A DNA stretch of 64,000 bases from Halosimplex pelagicum. Lineage in GTDB: Archaea > Halobacteriota > Halobacteria > Halobacteriales > Haloarculaceae. Under the pieces are notes generated by a model. That model did no database searches, had not been told where the DNA came from, and saw only the letters and a list, made by a program, of their open reading frames with translations. Location of the stretch: positions 4,278,001 to 4,342,000 of the forward strand of contig NZ_CP058909.1 in NCBI RefSeq assembly GCF_013415905.1, read 5' to 3'. Numbering within the stretch: position 1 is the stretch's first letter; each line of letters begins with the position of its first letter. Positions 16,198-27,450 of the stretch are shown one piece after another. The position numbers were made by a program, and so were the translations under genes.

Positions 16198-17363
16198 CCT
16201 ACCACCGCCAGGACCGGCAGTTCGGCGCCGGAGACGTGAGCCAGGATCGTGGCCGAGACGGCGATGGCGCTGGCGAGCAGGAGGACTCTCGTCAGCATCA
16301 CCCGGCGCGCCCGGCGCAGTTCCTCCAGGCTCTCGGGGTGGTAGCCGAGGTACCAGAGGCTGATCACGGCGGCGAGGGTGACGGCGAAGAGGTTCATCGA
16401 GACGACGGCCAGCGAGCCGACGATGATGCCGGTGGCCCACCAGGCGACGGCGACGCCGGCGATCCCGATCGGCGGCATGATGGCCGCGGCGATCATGACG
16501 CCGACGAGGTCGATGGTCCCACCGGTCGAGAGGCTCAGCGCGCCTGCGAAACCGGCTCCCAGGGCGACGACCAGCAGGAGGAGGTTCGGCGCGGTGTGGC
16601 TGCTGAGTCTGAGCAGCGCGCTTATCTCGAAGCCGGGGGAGACCAGGGAGCTGAACCGGACCATCGTCGCGAAGACGGTCGCGCTGGCGAGGCCGGCGCC
16701 GGTCCCGACGGCCTGGTACTTGAGGCTCTTGGCGAACAGCCGGTCGTCGTTGACGACGGTGCCGACCGCCGTGGCGACGATGGGGCCGATCAGCGGCGCG
16801 ATGACCATCGACCCGATGAGCACGCCGACGGAGTTGAGCAGGACGCCCGCCGTCGCGACGAGCGAGCTGATCACCGTCAGCAGGACGTAGATGCTCAGGT
16901 CGGGGAGCAGGTCCGCGGTCTTGCCCTGTAGTTCGGTCCGGGAGATGCCCTGGTAGCCCAGCCCCTTGACCTCGTGGTAGGGCTCGGTCGCGCCGTCGAA
17001 CCGGTCGGAGATGATCACCTCCGGGTCGACGATGATGGTGTAGAGGCTGTCGTCGATGCCCATCGCCTCGAAGCGGTCCTGGACGTGCTCGACGGTCTGA
17101 GCGGGGAGCGGGAAGCGGATCACCGCCGTCCCGTCGCCGTCGGTCCTGTCCGTGACCACGTAGTCGAGGTCGAACTTCCGGAGGACCCCGACGACCTCCT
17201 GAAAGGTGTCGGGGTCCATCACGAGCACCTCGACGGCCCGCATGTCGTCGTCGACCACGAACGCCCGTTCGAGGTCGTCCTGTGCGCCGATCGGGAGCGA
17301 CCCGCCCAGGCCGGAGTCGTCGGTTCCGGCGGGCGGATCGCCCGAGTCGTTCTGCTCTGTCAT
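16194..17363 (-). CDS. DUF389 (TIGR00341-type) membrane protein
   Basis: 389 residues. An N-terminal soluble part of about 125 residues contains an ACT-like region (VEVLVMDPDTFQEVVGVLRK). A set of hydrophobic helices follows, with GVLIGSMVIAPLIGPIVATA, the hallmark of the DUF389 family. The family has no agreed function. It is translationally coupled to the next membrane protein through a GTGA overlap. A second, diverged DUF389 protein occurs at 51775-53145 without such a partner. Confidence 0.88.
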   Translation of the reverse strand: MTEQNDSGDPPAGTDDSGLGGSLPIGAQDDLERAFVVDDDMRAVEVLVMDPDTFQEVVGVLRKFDLDYVVTDRTDGDGTAVIRFPLPAQTVEHVQDRFEAMGIDDSLYTIIVDPEVIISDRFDGATEPYHEVKGLGYQGISRTELQGKTADLLPDLSIYVLLTVISSLVATAGVLLNSVGVLIGSMVIAPLIGPIVATAVGTVVNDDRLFAKSLKYQAVGTGAGLASATVFATMVRFSSLVSPGFEISALLRLSSHTAPNLLLLVVALGAGFAGALSLSTGGTIDLVGVMIAAAIMPPIGIAGVAVAWWATGIIVGSLAVVSMNLFAVTLAAVISLWYLGYHPESLEELRRARRVMLTRVLLLASAIAVSATILAHVSGAELPVLAVVG

Positions 17364-17494
17364 GTGAAATGGATCGTCCCCGCGACCGCCGTCCCGGCCG
17401 CTGCGAAGCGGACCGCACGGCCGGACGGGCGACCCGGGCCAGCCCGTGAACTCGCCGCTATCGCCCGACCCGAGGCCGTCGTCGGTCGCGGGAC

Positions 17495-18058
17495 TCAGAA
17501 CTGCAAGAGAGCGTCCGTCTCCGGCGGGTCGGCGTCGAACGCCGCCGCGTACAGCGACGCGACCGTCTCGCGGATCGCGGCCAGCGCGTCGCCGCCGGAG
17601 CCGTCGCAGTCGACCCCGCAGGTGGCGACGACGCCGCCGGGGGTTCGGCGGTACCGGAGCCGACCGGCGCAGTGGGGACACCGGAGCGTCGCGTGGTCGT
17701 TCATCCACTCGACGTCGTACTCCGCCGACGCGAGCCGGTGTTTGAGCGCGAACCAGACGTGAACGTCCCACTCCTGGCGCCCGCTGGCGGCGGACTTCAG
17801 CCGCCTGAGCGCCACGGAGCCGCGGCGGTACAGCTCGTCGTCCGCGTCGCCGTGTCGCTGGTGGCACCGCTCGAAGTAGGTGAGCAGCGCCGTCCGGGCC
17901 GACCGAACGGCGCCGTTGGTCAACTCACCTGCGGTCCCCGCGGCGGCGGACCGGTCGGTCGTCGTCACCGCTCGCTTGCCCCTGCCGAGTTCGTCGTAGT
18001 GCCTGTCGCGCGAGAGCGGCGCCCCGCTCTCCGGACAGAAGGGATCAGTGCCGATCAT
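17495..18058 (-). CDS. Haloarchaeal protein with C-terminal zinc knuckle
   Basis: 187 residues. The start MIGTDPFCPESGAPLSRDRH gives one cysteine. A predicted helical middle (YFERCHQRHGDADDELYRRG; WDVHVWFALKHRL) is followed by CPHC at about 127-130, then TCGVDCDG, together a plausible four-cysteine zinc site. I recognise no named family. It is the first gene read from the AT-rich region at 18.1-18.3 kb and so may be the leading gene of the long minus-strand cluster, although 131 bp separate it from the DUF389 gene. Confidence 0.7.
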   Translation of the reverse strand: MIGTDPFCPESGAPLSRDRHYDELGRGKRAVTTTDRSAAAGTAGELTNGAVRSARTALLTYFERCHQRHGDADDELYRRGSVALRRLKSAASGRQEWDVHVWFALKHRLASAEYDVEWMNDHATLRCPHCAGRLRYRRTPGGVVATCGVDCDGSGGDALAAIRETVASLYAAAFDADPPETDALLQF

Positions 18059-18331
18059 GGTTCAGTAGGTCCTGGTCGGGCCGGGGGTCATCCGCGCCCG
18101 CACCGCCGTCGCGTCGCCCGGGCCGGCGTCGCCCCATCTTGTTTATCGATGATTATAAGTAGCCGAGATGCTACCGAAGTTTGGACTTTTCACTAACATA
18201 ATCGAATCCCGGGAAGCGACTCCAGAAGCGGGGAATTAAGCGCCGCTATGGCACGTATTCGGCCGGTATACGTAACCATAACTGAGAAATCAAATCTCGA
18301 TAACTGAAACGGCGGGTCGACGGGGGAAGCC
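18059..18331. promoter_or_regulatory. AT-rich regulatory region at head of minus-strand cluster
   Basis: 273 bp between the ABC exporter stop and the zinc-knuckle gene. The composition shifts from GC-rich to strongly AT-rich at 18137-18310. It contains GTTTATCGATGATTATAAGT (18141-18160), which reads as TATA-like on both strands. It also has two direct copies of ATAACTGA at 18278-18285 and 18300-18307, 22 bp apart (two helical turns), with GAGA/TCTC arms between them. A 23-codon frame on the plus strand (18168-18239) begins 26 bp after TTTATC and could be a small leaderless peptide; this is speculative. The layout suggests a regulated promoter. Confidence 0.55.
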
Positions 18332-20263
<1,932 letters not shown>

Positions 20264-20380
20264 GGGTTTGACTGTCGCGCCTGTTAGCTATCCCCGTGCA
20301 AAAAGGGGCCGGTCCGCCACAGACTCGCCGCTTGTTCCACCAGTGGCCGATGGGCGGTCCCCGCTCACCGCCCGTTCGCG

Positions 20381-23302
20381 TCAGTCCCAGAAGCTCCGGG
20401 TGCGTGCGTACTCGCGCTCGCGGCGGAGGATATCCCGGTAAAACTCGTCCTCGTCCTCCCGCAATTTGTTGATGATCCGGGCGGCGTTGCGCGGACCCAC
20501 GCCGCGGGCGGCCAGCGCGATCACGGCCTGCTTCCCGTGGGCCTGCACCAGACTGGCCGACTTGTAGGCCCGCTCGGTCATCTTCTCCTGTTCGTCGTCC
20601 TTGTCCGTCGCCTTGACGGCCGAGACGACCTCGTCGGCCCACGGGTTCAGCGCGGCGATGCGGGTCGAGCCACAGTCGGGACACTCCGGCTGCTCCCGGA
20701 TGCGCTTGACCGGCTTCTTGCGCTCCCAGTCCTGGCAGTGCAGACAGAAGAGGATCATCCGGTCGTTCTGAATCCGCTCCTTGACCGTCTGGATGACGCT
20801 CGCGTCGGCGTGGTCCGGCGAGAGCAGCTCCTGGCCGGCGCTGCGCCCGCCGAGGCCGATCGGGGTCCGGTCGCCGAGCAGTTCGACCGAGAGGTCGCCC
20901 GACTGGACGCGTTCGAGCACGTCGGCCGCCCCGTCGACGTCGAGTTCCTCGTGGAGGATCTCGCGGACGGCCTCGTCGTAGACCGGGGTGTCCTCCAGCG
21001 CGTCCATCAGCCTGTCGCGGCCGAAGCGATTCGAACTCCCGCGGCCGCGCCAGCGTTTCAGCGCGCCGAACTTCGTCGCGACCTGGGCGACCTTGAACTT
21101 CAGCGAGTCGGCGTTCTTCAGCGAGAGTTCGACGAGGTCGGCGACGTGGTCGGGGTCGGTGTCCTCCAGCACGTCCAGCGCGTCGGTCGCCGAGGCGGTG
21201 CGCGGCACCTCCAGCTCGATCCGGTAGGGGTCGATCTCCATCCCGACCGAGGAGCCGGTGGCCTGCCCGAGCAGCGCCGAGAGCAGTCGCCCGAGCGTCT
21301 CGTTTATCTTGTGCCCGAAGGCCGCGTTGACGACGAGTTCGCGCCCGCGGAACTCGATCAGTATCGTGTCGTCGGTCGGGACCGGGTGGTCGGGGTCGTG
21401 GTCGGCGAGCTGTTCGAGGCCCACCGCTATCGTGTCGGCGTCGCCGTCGTAGCGACCGGTGAACTCCCGCGCCACGGAGTCGACCGACGCGCCTTCCCGG
21501 AGCTGTCGCCCGGCGATCCCGCGCATCTCGCCGACCTCCTGGGCGACGGCGTAGGGGACGGGGATCTCCTGGCCGGTCCACGACGGCACCTCGCCGCCGG
21601 GGTCCTCGACGGGCGAGACGGTCACCACTTCTTCGTCCTCGTCGATCTCGGTGATACGCCACATCTCGCCGCGCTGGATGAAGATCTCTCCGGGCGTCGC
21701 GAAGTTGACGACGAACCGCTCGTCGAGCGTGCCCACGTCGCGGCCGCTGGCCACGTCCTCGACGCTGTAGGTCGCCTCGTCGGGGATCATCGAGAGGTTG
21801 TGATAGAAGTACTGCCAGGTGCCCCGACGCTTCTGGATCTCGTCTACGTCCTCCTCCAGCCAGACGACCTTGTTGCCCGCGAGTTCGCGGACGACGGACT
21901 TGAACTCCCGCTCGTCGAGGTCCCGGAACGGGTACGCCCGGGTGAGGATCTCGTAGGCCCGCATCGCCCGGATCTCCCCGAAATCCATGACCAGACCGGC
22001 GATCTGGTTCGCGACGGTGTCGAGACTGCCGTCGTGGATGTCGGCGGACTCGACCTCGCCCGAGCGGGCCTTGCGGGCGATCGCGAGCGCTTCGAGCGTG
22101 TCGTCGGGGTGGGTCGTCACGACGGTGCCCCGCGAGACCTGGTCGCGGCGGTGGCCCGCGCGGCCGACGCGCTGGAGCAGCCGCGTCACCTGTCGCGGGC
22201 TGTTGTACTGGATGACGTGGTCGACGTGGCCCACGTCGATGCCCAGCTCCATCGAGGAGGTGCAGAGCAGCCCGTCCAGTTCGCCGGCCTTGAAGTCGTC
22301 CTCGACTTCGATCCGGGACTCTTTCGCCAGCGAGCCGTGGTGGACGCCGACGTTCGCGTCGAGCTCCTTGAACCGCGAGCCCAGCGCCTCCGCCAGCTGT
22401 CGGGTGTTGACGAAGATCAGCGACGACTCGTACTCCTCGACCAGCTCGGTGATGTACCGGACGTGACTGGCGAACTCCGGTTCGGTCATCAGCTCCCCAG
22501 CCAGCCGCTCGTCCTCGTCGGTGACCGCGGGCGAGCGGACCCGCACGTCGAGGCGGCTACCCACGTCGATCTCGACGACCGTCGAGCCACGACCGCCGGT
22601 GAGGAACCGGCCGACTTCTTGGGGGTCACCCACCGTCGCCGAGAGCCCGATCCGCTGGAAGTCGTCGGCGAGTTCGACCAGCCGTTCGAGCCCGACGGTC
22701 ATCTGCGCGCCGCGCTTGGAGACGGCGAGTTCGTGGACCTCGTCGACGACGACGTGGTCCACGTCGGCCAGCGCGGTCCGGAGTTTCGACCCCGTGAGCA
22801 TCGCCTGCAGTGTCTCGGGCGTCGTGACGAGCACGTCCGGCGGGTCGTTCGCCTGCTTCTGGCGCTGGTAGTCCGTGGTGTCGCCGTGGCGGACCTGCAC
22901 GTCGAGGTCGAGGCGGTCGCCCCACCACTCCAGGCGCTCGCGCATGTCGCGGTTGAGCGCCCGGAGCGGCGTGATATAGAGGGCGCCGATGCCGAAGCGC
23001 GGCTCGTCCGCGCTCGCCAGCGCGTCGAAGACGGGCAGCATCGCCGTCTCGGTCTTGCCGGTCCCGGTGGGTGCGACGACGAGGACGTTCTCGCCGTCGA
23101 CCAGCGGCGGGATCGCCTCGCGCTGTGGCTCGGTAGGCGTGGTGAACCCGCGCTCGGACAGGGCGGCCCGGACCTCCGATCCCAGCGCGGTGAACGCGCC
23201 CGGGTCGCCAGGGCCGGTGTCATCCGGGGCGTCCCCGTCGGCGTCGCGGTCAGCCGACTCGCCCGGGGCGCTGGCGTCACCGGTCGCTCCGGCGTCTGTC
23301 AT
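20381..23302 (-). CDS. Lhr-like DEAD/DEAH helicase
   Basis: 973 residues. The order is a superfamily 2 helicase core with Walker A APTGTGKTE (residues 77-85), Walker B DEVHE, motif III SATV, a second RecA domain with VHHGSLAKESR and motif VI QRVGRAGHR, then the long winged-helix/Lhr-specific middle. A C-terminal zinc site (CLHC...CPDC) and a helix-hairpin-like region (RGVGPRNAARIINKL) end the protein. Archaeal Lhr-type helicases with this extension act in DNA repair and genome maintenance on branched substrates. The Asp-rich N-terminus of about 35 residues is a typical haloarchaeal extension. The start ATG has GCTTAATC about 28 bp upstream. Confidence 0.93.
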   Translation of the reverse strand: MTDAGATGDASAPGESADRDADGDAPDDTGPGDPGAFTALGSEVRAALSERGFTTPTEPQREAIPPLVDGENVLVVAPTGTGKTETAMLPVFDALASADEPRFGIGALYITPLRALNRDMRERLEWWGDRLDLDVQVRHGDTTDYQRQKQANDPPDVLVTTPETLQAMLTGSKLRTALADVDHVVVDEVHELAVSKRGAQMTVGLERLVELADDFQRIGLSATVGDPQEVGRFLTGGRGSTVVEIDVGSRLDVRVRSPAVTDEDERLAGELMTEPEFASHVRYITELVEEYESSLIFVNTRQLAEALGSRFKELDANVGVHHGSLAKESRIEVEDDFKAGELDGLLCTSSMELGIDVGHVDHVIQYNSPRQVTRLLQRVGRAGHRRDQVSRGTVVTTHPDDTLEALAIARKARSGEVESADIHDGSLDTVANQIAGLVMDFGEIRAMRAYEILTRAYPFRDLDEREFKSVVRELAGNKVVWLEEDVDEIQKRRGTWQYFYHNLSMIPDEATYSVEDVASGRDVGTLDERFVVNFATPGEIFIQRGEMWRITEIDEDEEVVTVSPVEDPGGEVPSWTGQEIPVPYAVAQEVGEMRGIAGRQLREGASVDSVAREFTGRYDGDADTIAVGLEQLADHDPDHPVPTDDTILIEFRGRELVVNAAFGHKINETLGRLLSALLGQATGSSVGMEIDPYRIELEVPRTASATDALDVLEDTDPDHVADLVELSLKNADSLKFKVAQVATKFGALKRWRGRGSSNRFGRDRLMDALEDTPVYDEAVREILHEELDVDGAADVLERVQSGDLSVELLGDRTPIGLGGRSAGQELLSPDHADASVIQTVKERIQNDRMILFCLHCQDWERKKPVKRIREQPECPDCGSTRIAALNPWADEVVSAVKATDKDDEQEKMTERAYKSASLVQAHGKQAVIALAARGVGPRNAARIINKLREDEDEFYRDILRREREYARTRSFWD

Positions 23303-23393
23303 CTGCCCCGCCTACGGGTTTGACCCGATTAAGCGCCCCGATCGCGACCCGACGCGGCCGACGACCGGGGCCGGGGCGCCGCGGGCGGCCGCC

Positions 23394-23948
23394 TCACCCC
23401 TCGTCGACCCATTCCTCGCGGAGCAGGCCGTACTGGACCATGTCGCGGTGGGCGCCGTCGACGAACATGAACTTCCGGCGCCGTCCCTCCTCCGTGAAGC
23501 CGAGCGACTCCAGCAGCCCCCGGGAGGCGTCGTTGTGGTCGAACGCGCCCGCGCCGACGGCGGGCTTGTCGTACGACCGGAACACGTAGTCGATCGCGAG
23601 GCCGACCGCTTCCGTCCCGTAGCCCTGGCCGTGGACCGCCGGGACCAGCCAGTACCCCAGTTCCGGTCGGCGGTAGTCGACGCATTCGACGCTCACGGCG
23701 CCGATGGGGCGAGTGTCGTCCTCGTCGGCCCGGCCGGGACCCGCGTCCTCGCCGTCGAGACAGACGAGCAAGCGGTCGGTCCCCGCCTCCTCCTCCGAGA
23801 CGTCGATCGCTTCCCGGTTCCGGAGTCGCGCCCCGAGGGGGTAGCGGATCGCTGGGTTCGCGCCGGCCCGCTGGAGGAAGGGCACGTCCTCCGCCTCGAC
23901 GGTCCGGAGCGTGACGCGGTCGCCGCTGGAGACGCGTGCGCCTGGCAT
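23394..23948 (-). CDS. GNAT acetyltransferase, RimJ/RimL type
   Basis: 184 residues from MPGARVSSGDRVTLRTVEAE. It has the RimJ/RimL layout: TLRTVEAEDVPFLQRA at the start, an internal strand IGAVSVECVDYRRPELGYWL, then the acetyl-CoA loop VPAVHGQGYGTEAVGLAIDY and the C-terminal ASRGLLESLGFTEEGRRRKF. Such enzymes acetylate protein N-termini or small amines. An Asp/Gly-rich insertion (DGEDAGPGRADEDDTRP) is a halophilic loop. It is a stand-alone gene facing the 3' end of a HalOD1 gene. Confidence 0.92.
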   Translation of the reverse strand: MPGARVSSGDRVTLRTVEAEDVPFLQRAGANPAIRYPLGARLRNREAIDVSEEEAGTDRLLVCLDGEDAGPGRADEDDTRPIGAVSVECVDYRRPELGYWLVPAVHGQGYGTEAVGLAIDYVFRSYDKPAVGAGAFDHNDASRGLLESLGFTEEGRRRKFMFVDGAHRDMVQYGLLREEWVDEG

Positions 23949-24073
23949 GGGGCCACGGTTCCGCCGGTGCGGTATCTGTCTTCCGGTCGGCCGAAGAGAT
24001 CCGGTTCGCGGCCGCGGCGGAGCGGCGCGTGGAAGGCCCGACCGGGTGTCGCGCGGTCCGCCCCGACCGACCG

Positions 24074-24382
24074 TCAATCGCGCGCCGCGTCGACCGACCG
24101 GTGTGCCGCCGGACGGAGTCGGAGCCGCTCGGTCCCGACCACCTCGACGACGTACCCCTCGTACCGGAAGGTGACTCGACAGCCGCCGTCGTCACCGCTG
24201 GCGAGGATGGCGTCGAGCGCGTCGGGGTCGACCGTCTCCCCGATGTAGTCGAGCGAATCGAGGGGCGTGTCCGTCAGCGCGGCGACGGTCCTGATCACGG
24301 CGACACTCGGCGAGTCGGCGTCGACCGAGTCCAGTTCGACCTCGTACGCCTCGGTAGCGTCGGCGTCGGTCTGGTGGTTCAT
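24074..24382 (-). CDS. Stand-alone HalOD1-domain protein
   Basis: 102 residues, MNHQTDADATEAYEVELDSV, consisting almost only of a HalOD1 output domain. The pattern is SVAVIRTVAALTDTPLDSLD, then YIGETVDPDALDAIL, then VTFRYEGYVVEVVG. The domain is common as an output module in haloarchaeal signalling, but its partner and activity are not established. Two more single-domain HalOD1 proteins occur in this window. A GTGACTCAC palindrome (24433-24441) lies about 55 bp upstream in the shared intergenic region with the divergent gene. Confidence 0.85.
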   Translation of the reverse strand: MNHQTDADATEAYEVELDSVDADSPSVAVIRTVAALTDTPLDSLDYIGETVDPDALDAILASGDDGGCRVTFRYEGYVVEVVGTERLRLRPAAHRSVDAARD

Positions 24383-24566
24383 GGGTGGTGTCAGTGGCGA
24401 CATCGTCCGCGCGCGACCGACGTTAGTACCCAGTGACTCACAGGTAAGTATCTGGCACCAACGTGATTAGGTAGGCGGGGCGGTGCCGTTCGGCGGCGTC
24501 CGCCGGTCGCGTTCCCGTCGCGCGGAGAGAGAAATCCTTTTGGCCGATTCGGCCACAGTGTCGGGT

Positions 24567-24866
24567 ATGGACTGGCCGCACGACCCCGACGGGGACGAGG
24601 GCAGCGAGGGGCGCCGCAAGTACGGGCAGGCGGTGCTCGCCAAGAAGATCGACGAGGGCGAGGACTTCCCGCTCTCGCAGTCGGAGTTCGTCTCGGAGCA
24701 CGGCGACGAGCCGATCCGGATCGACTACGAGACCGTCGTCAGCGTCTCGGAGATCTTCGAACACGTCGACCAGGCGGAGTTCGAGGACTTCCCCGACTTC
24801 CACAAGGCCGTCGGCGCGGGGCTGCGCGAGGCCGACTACTGGCCCTACCGGCTCGAACACGCCTGA
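24567..24866 (+). CDS. Haloarchaeal conserved protein (DUF5785-like)
   Basis: 99 residues starting MDWPHDPDGDEGSEGRRKYG, very acidic, without membrane helices. I recall similar small proteins annotated DUF5785 in many haloarchaea, but no function is known. The ATG at 24567 is preferred: a box CCTTTTGG at 24536-24543 lies 29 bp upstream, whereas the longer frame begins in Arg-rich non-coding sequence. It is divergent from the HalOD1 gene and 99 bp upstream of the membrane-protein operon. Confidence 0.8.
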   Translation: MDWPHDPDGDEGSEGRRKYGQAVLAKKIDEGEDFPLSQSEFVSEHGDEPIRIDYETVVSVSEIFEHVDQAEFEDFPDFHKAVGAGLREADYWPYRLEHA

Positions 24867-24965
24867 GGCGGGATCGGCCTCCGCGTCACCCGGTCGGCCG
24901 CGAGCGGCCGGCGAGCGGTGGCCGTGACCGGTGTCTTTTCCCGAGCGCCGCGAGTACCCGGTTCC

Positions 24966-26009
24966 ATGTCCGGGGACGGGGACGCGCCGAGCGACCGGCT
25001 GCGCGATCGGGCCGACCAGAGCCGGTGGAAACTGTGGGCCTTCCTCGAGGCCGACCGCTGGCTCGTCGCCGGCATCCTCGTCGCCTTCGTCTTCCTCGTG
25101 CTGGTCGGCGCGGGCTATCTCTACCCGACGACGGAGAACGCCATCCGGTCCAGCGACTCAGTCGACACGCTGTTCCAGGGCTTTCTCACCGCGACGATCA
25201 CCGGCGTCACGCTCGTGTTGACGCTCAACCAGCTCGTCCTCTCCCAGGAACTGGGCGCCGTCAAGGACCAGCGCGAGCGCATGGAGGGGGCCATGGCGTT
25301 CCGCGAGGACGTGGCCGAGGTCATCGAAGCGGCGGTCAGCCCCTCGCGCCCGGCGCAGTTCCTCCGCGCGCTGGTGCAGGTGTCGGGCGACCGCGCCGAG
25401 GACCTGCGCGAGGCGGTCCCCGACTCGGACGACGGCGACCTCGCCTCGGAGGTCGCGGACCTGACCGACAGCCTCGTCGGCAACGCCGAGCGGGTCGCCT
25501 CGGGGCTCGACGACGCCCGGTTCGGCGAGTTCGACGTGATCTCCTCGGCGCTGAACTTCAACTACTCCTGGAAGATCTTCACCGCGCGGCGCATCCGCGA
25601 GCAGTACGGCGACGACCTCGACGAGGAGGGAACCGAGGCGCTCGACCGACTGATCGAGGTGCTGCAGCTGTTCGGGCCGGCCCGCGAGCACTTCAAGACG
25701 CTGTACTTCCAGTGGGAGCTGATCAACCTCTCGCGACAGATCCTGGCGGCGTCGGTCCCGGCGCTACTCGTCTCGGCGGTCATGATAATCTTCTTCAACG
25801 ACGCCACCTACAGCGTGACCGTCTTCGGCGTCGAGACGCTGGCGCTCGTCATGGCGGTCGCCGCGACCGTCGCCGTCGTCCCGTTCCTCATCCTGCTCGC
25901 GTACGTCATGCGGATCGCGACGGTGACCCAGCACACGCTGTCGATCGGCCCGTTCATCCTCCGTGAGACCGACGACGTGACCGAAGTGGAGTGGAACCGG
26001 GACTCCTGA
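24966..26009 (+). CDS. Membrane protein, paralogue family B
   Basis: 347 residues. The layout is a short charged start (RLRDRADQSRWKLWAFLEAD), helices at about 28-52 and 65-90, a soluble central region of about 150 residues, then two to three helices and the end IATVTQHTLSIGPFILRE. The signature AREHFKTLYFQWELINLSRQ is shared with the downstream gene and with the DUF389 partner at 14953-16197. Function unknown. CTTTTCCC lies about 30 bp upstream of the ATG. Confidence 0.8.
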   Translation: MSGDGDAPSDRLRDRADQSRWKLWAFLEADRWLVAGILVAFVFLVLVGAGYLYPTTENAIRSSDSVDTLFQGFLTATITGVTLVLTLNQLVLSQELGAVKDQRERMEGAMAFREDVAEVIEAAVSPSRPAQFLRALVQVSGDRAEDLREAVPDSDDGDLASEVADLTDSLVGNAERVASGLDDARFGEFDVISSALNFNYSWKIFTARRIREQYGDDLDEEGTEALDRLIEVLQLFGPAREHFKTLYFQWELINLSRQILAASVPALLVSAVMIIFFNDATYSVTVFGVETLALVMAVAATVAVVPFLILLAYVMRIATVTQHTLSIGPFILRETDDVTEVEWNRDS

Positions 26010-26118
26010 CCCGCGGCGCTCGATCTCCGGACCCGCGACTCCCGACCCGCTGGGCCGACGGTCGACCGGGAGCGATTGCAGGCTCCGCCCTTTTGCCCGG
26101 GCCGTCCGACGGGACGGT

Positions 26119-26313
26119 ATGGCCGGCGATCCGGACGCCTGGGAGTACGAGACCCTCGAACCGCCCAGAGGCGAGACCAAGAAGGAGGCCACGGACCCGA
26201 AGGCCCAGCTGAACGACCTGGGGAGCGAGGGGTGGGAGTTCGTCGAGACGATCGACTACGTCGGCGGCGGGACGAAACTGCTCGTCTTCAAGCGCCCGGC
26301 CGACCGGTCATGA
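26119..26313 (+). CDS. DUF4177 family small protein
   Basis: 64 residues with the DUF4177 pattern: an N-terminal aromatic strand WEYETLEPP, then LNDLGSEGWEFVETI and a final strand KLLVFKRP. These proteins are small alpha/beta folds of unknown role. The stop overlaps the start of the next membrane protein (ATGA), so it is coupled to paralogue C and sits between paralogues B and C. CCCTTTTGCCC lies 28 bp upstream. Confidence 0.88.
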   Translation: MAGDPDAWEYETLEPPRGETKKEATDPKAQLNDLGSEGWEFVETIDYVGGGTKLLVFKRPADRS

Positions 26314-27401
26314 GCGGTGCGACGGACTCGACCGGGGAGGACGACGGCTCCGAACCGGACCCCGCGGAGTCGGACACCGACATCGACGCGTCGGCCGACA
26401 CCGAGATCTCGACCGCGGACACGATGCGCGAGCGCGCCGACGAGAGCCGCCTCAAACTGTGGCTGCTGCTGAAGGCGAACCGCCTCCACGTCACGGGGGT
26501 GCTCGCGGTCGCCGTCTTCGTCACCTTCGTGGCGGTCGGGAGCGGCGTCGACGGCTTCGTCGCGACGCTCCAGAGCGGCGACACGAAGGGGGCGCTGTTC
26601 TCGACGATGCTCGGGGCGATCATCACCGGGACGACGCTGGTCGTGACGATCAGCCAGCTCGTCATCTCCCAGGAGAACGGGCCGCTGGGCGACCAGCACC
26701 GGCGGATGAGCAACACGATGGACTTCCGCGACTACGTGGGCGACATGTACGACGAGCCGGTGCCGGTCGACCCCTCGGCGTTCCTGCGCGAGCACGTGAA
26801 CGCGGTCCAGCGCCGGGCGAAGGCGCTCCGGGACGCCGTCGCCGGCAGCGACGACGACGCCCTGCGAACCGAGGTCGACGAGTTCACCGACAGCGTGACG
26901 GGCAACGCCGACGCGGTCCGCGACCAGCTCGACGGCGCGACCTTCGGCACGTTCGACGTGCTGTTCGCCGCGCTGAACTTCAACTACGCCTGGAAGATCT
27001 TCCAGGTCGAACGCATCGGCTCGGACCACGAAGCGGCGATCGACGACGAGATCGAGGGCCGGCTCACCGACCTCCGGACGACCCTGACGATGTTCGGGCC
27101 GGCCCGCGAGCACGTCAAGACGCTGTACTTCCAGTGGGCGCTCGTCGACCTCTCGCAGTACATCCTCTACGTCTCGGTCCCCGCGCTGGTCGTCACCGGC
27201 TCGCTGCTCTCGTTCGTCGGGAGCGGACCGATCCCCGGGACGACCCTCGGCGTCGAGAACGTCCTCTGGGTCGTCGGCGCCGGGTTCACCGCCTCGCTCG
27301 TCCCCTTCCTCTTGCTCGTCGTCTACATCGCCCGGATCGCGGTCGTCGCCAAGCGGACCCTCGCGATCGGCCCGCTCATCCTCCGGGGCTCCCAGCGGTA
27401 G
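26310..27401 (+). CDS. Membrane protein, paralogue family C
   Basis: 363 residues. An acidic N-terminal 40 residues rich in Asp/Glu/Ser precede MRERADESRLKLWLLLKANR, which aligns with the start of the upstream paralogue B. Two helices follow at about 60-80 and 90-125, then a soluble region with the shared FNYAWKIFQVERI and FGPAREHVKTLYFQWALVDL, and two to three C-terminal helices ending AKRTLAIGPLILRG. Tandem duplication with B around a DUF4177 gene is likely. Function unknown. Confidence 0.8.
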   Translation: MSGATDSTGEDDGSEPDPAESDTDIDASADTEISTADTMRERADESRLKLWLLLKANRLHVTGVLAVAVFVTFVAVGSGVDGFVATLQSGDTKGALFSTMLGAIITGTTLVVTISQLVISQENGPLGDQHRRMSNTMDFRDYVGDMYDEPVPVDPSAFLREHVNAVQRRAKALRDAVAGSDDDALRTEVDEFTDSVTGNADAVRDQLDGATFGTFDVLFAALNFNYAWKIFQVERIGSDHEAAIDDEIEGRLTDLRTTLTMFGPAREHVKTLYFQWALVDLSQYILYVSVPALVVTGSLLSFVGSGPIPGTTLGVENVLWVVGAGFTASLVPFLLLVVYIARIAVVAKRTLAIGPLILRGSQR

Positions 27402-27450
27402 CGGCGCCCGCGCCGGCCCGGCCCGCCCCGCGCTCCGCTCGGCGGGCCAG

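Noticed and set aside
14698..16239. Long plus-strand frame across DUF2182 and the membrane protein
   Set aside because: Arg/Gly/Asp-rich shadow sequence; the minus-strand genes have clear topology and stop-start coupling.
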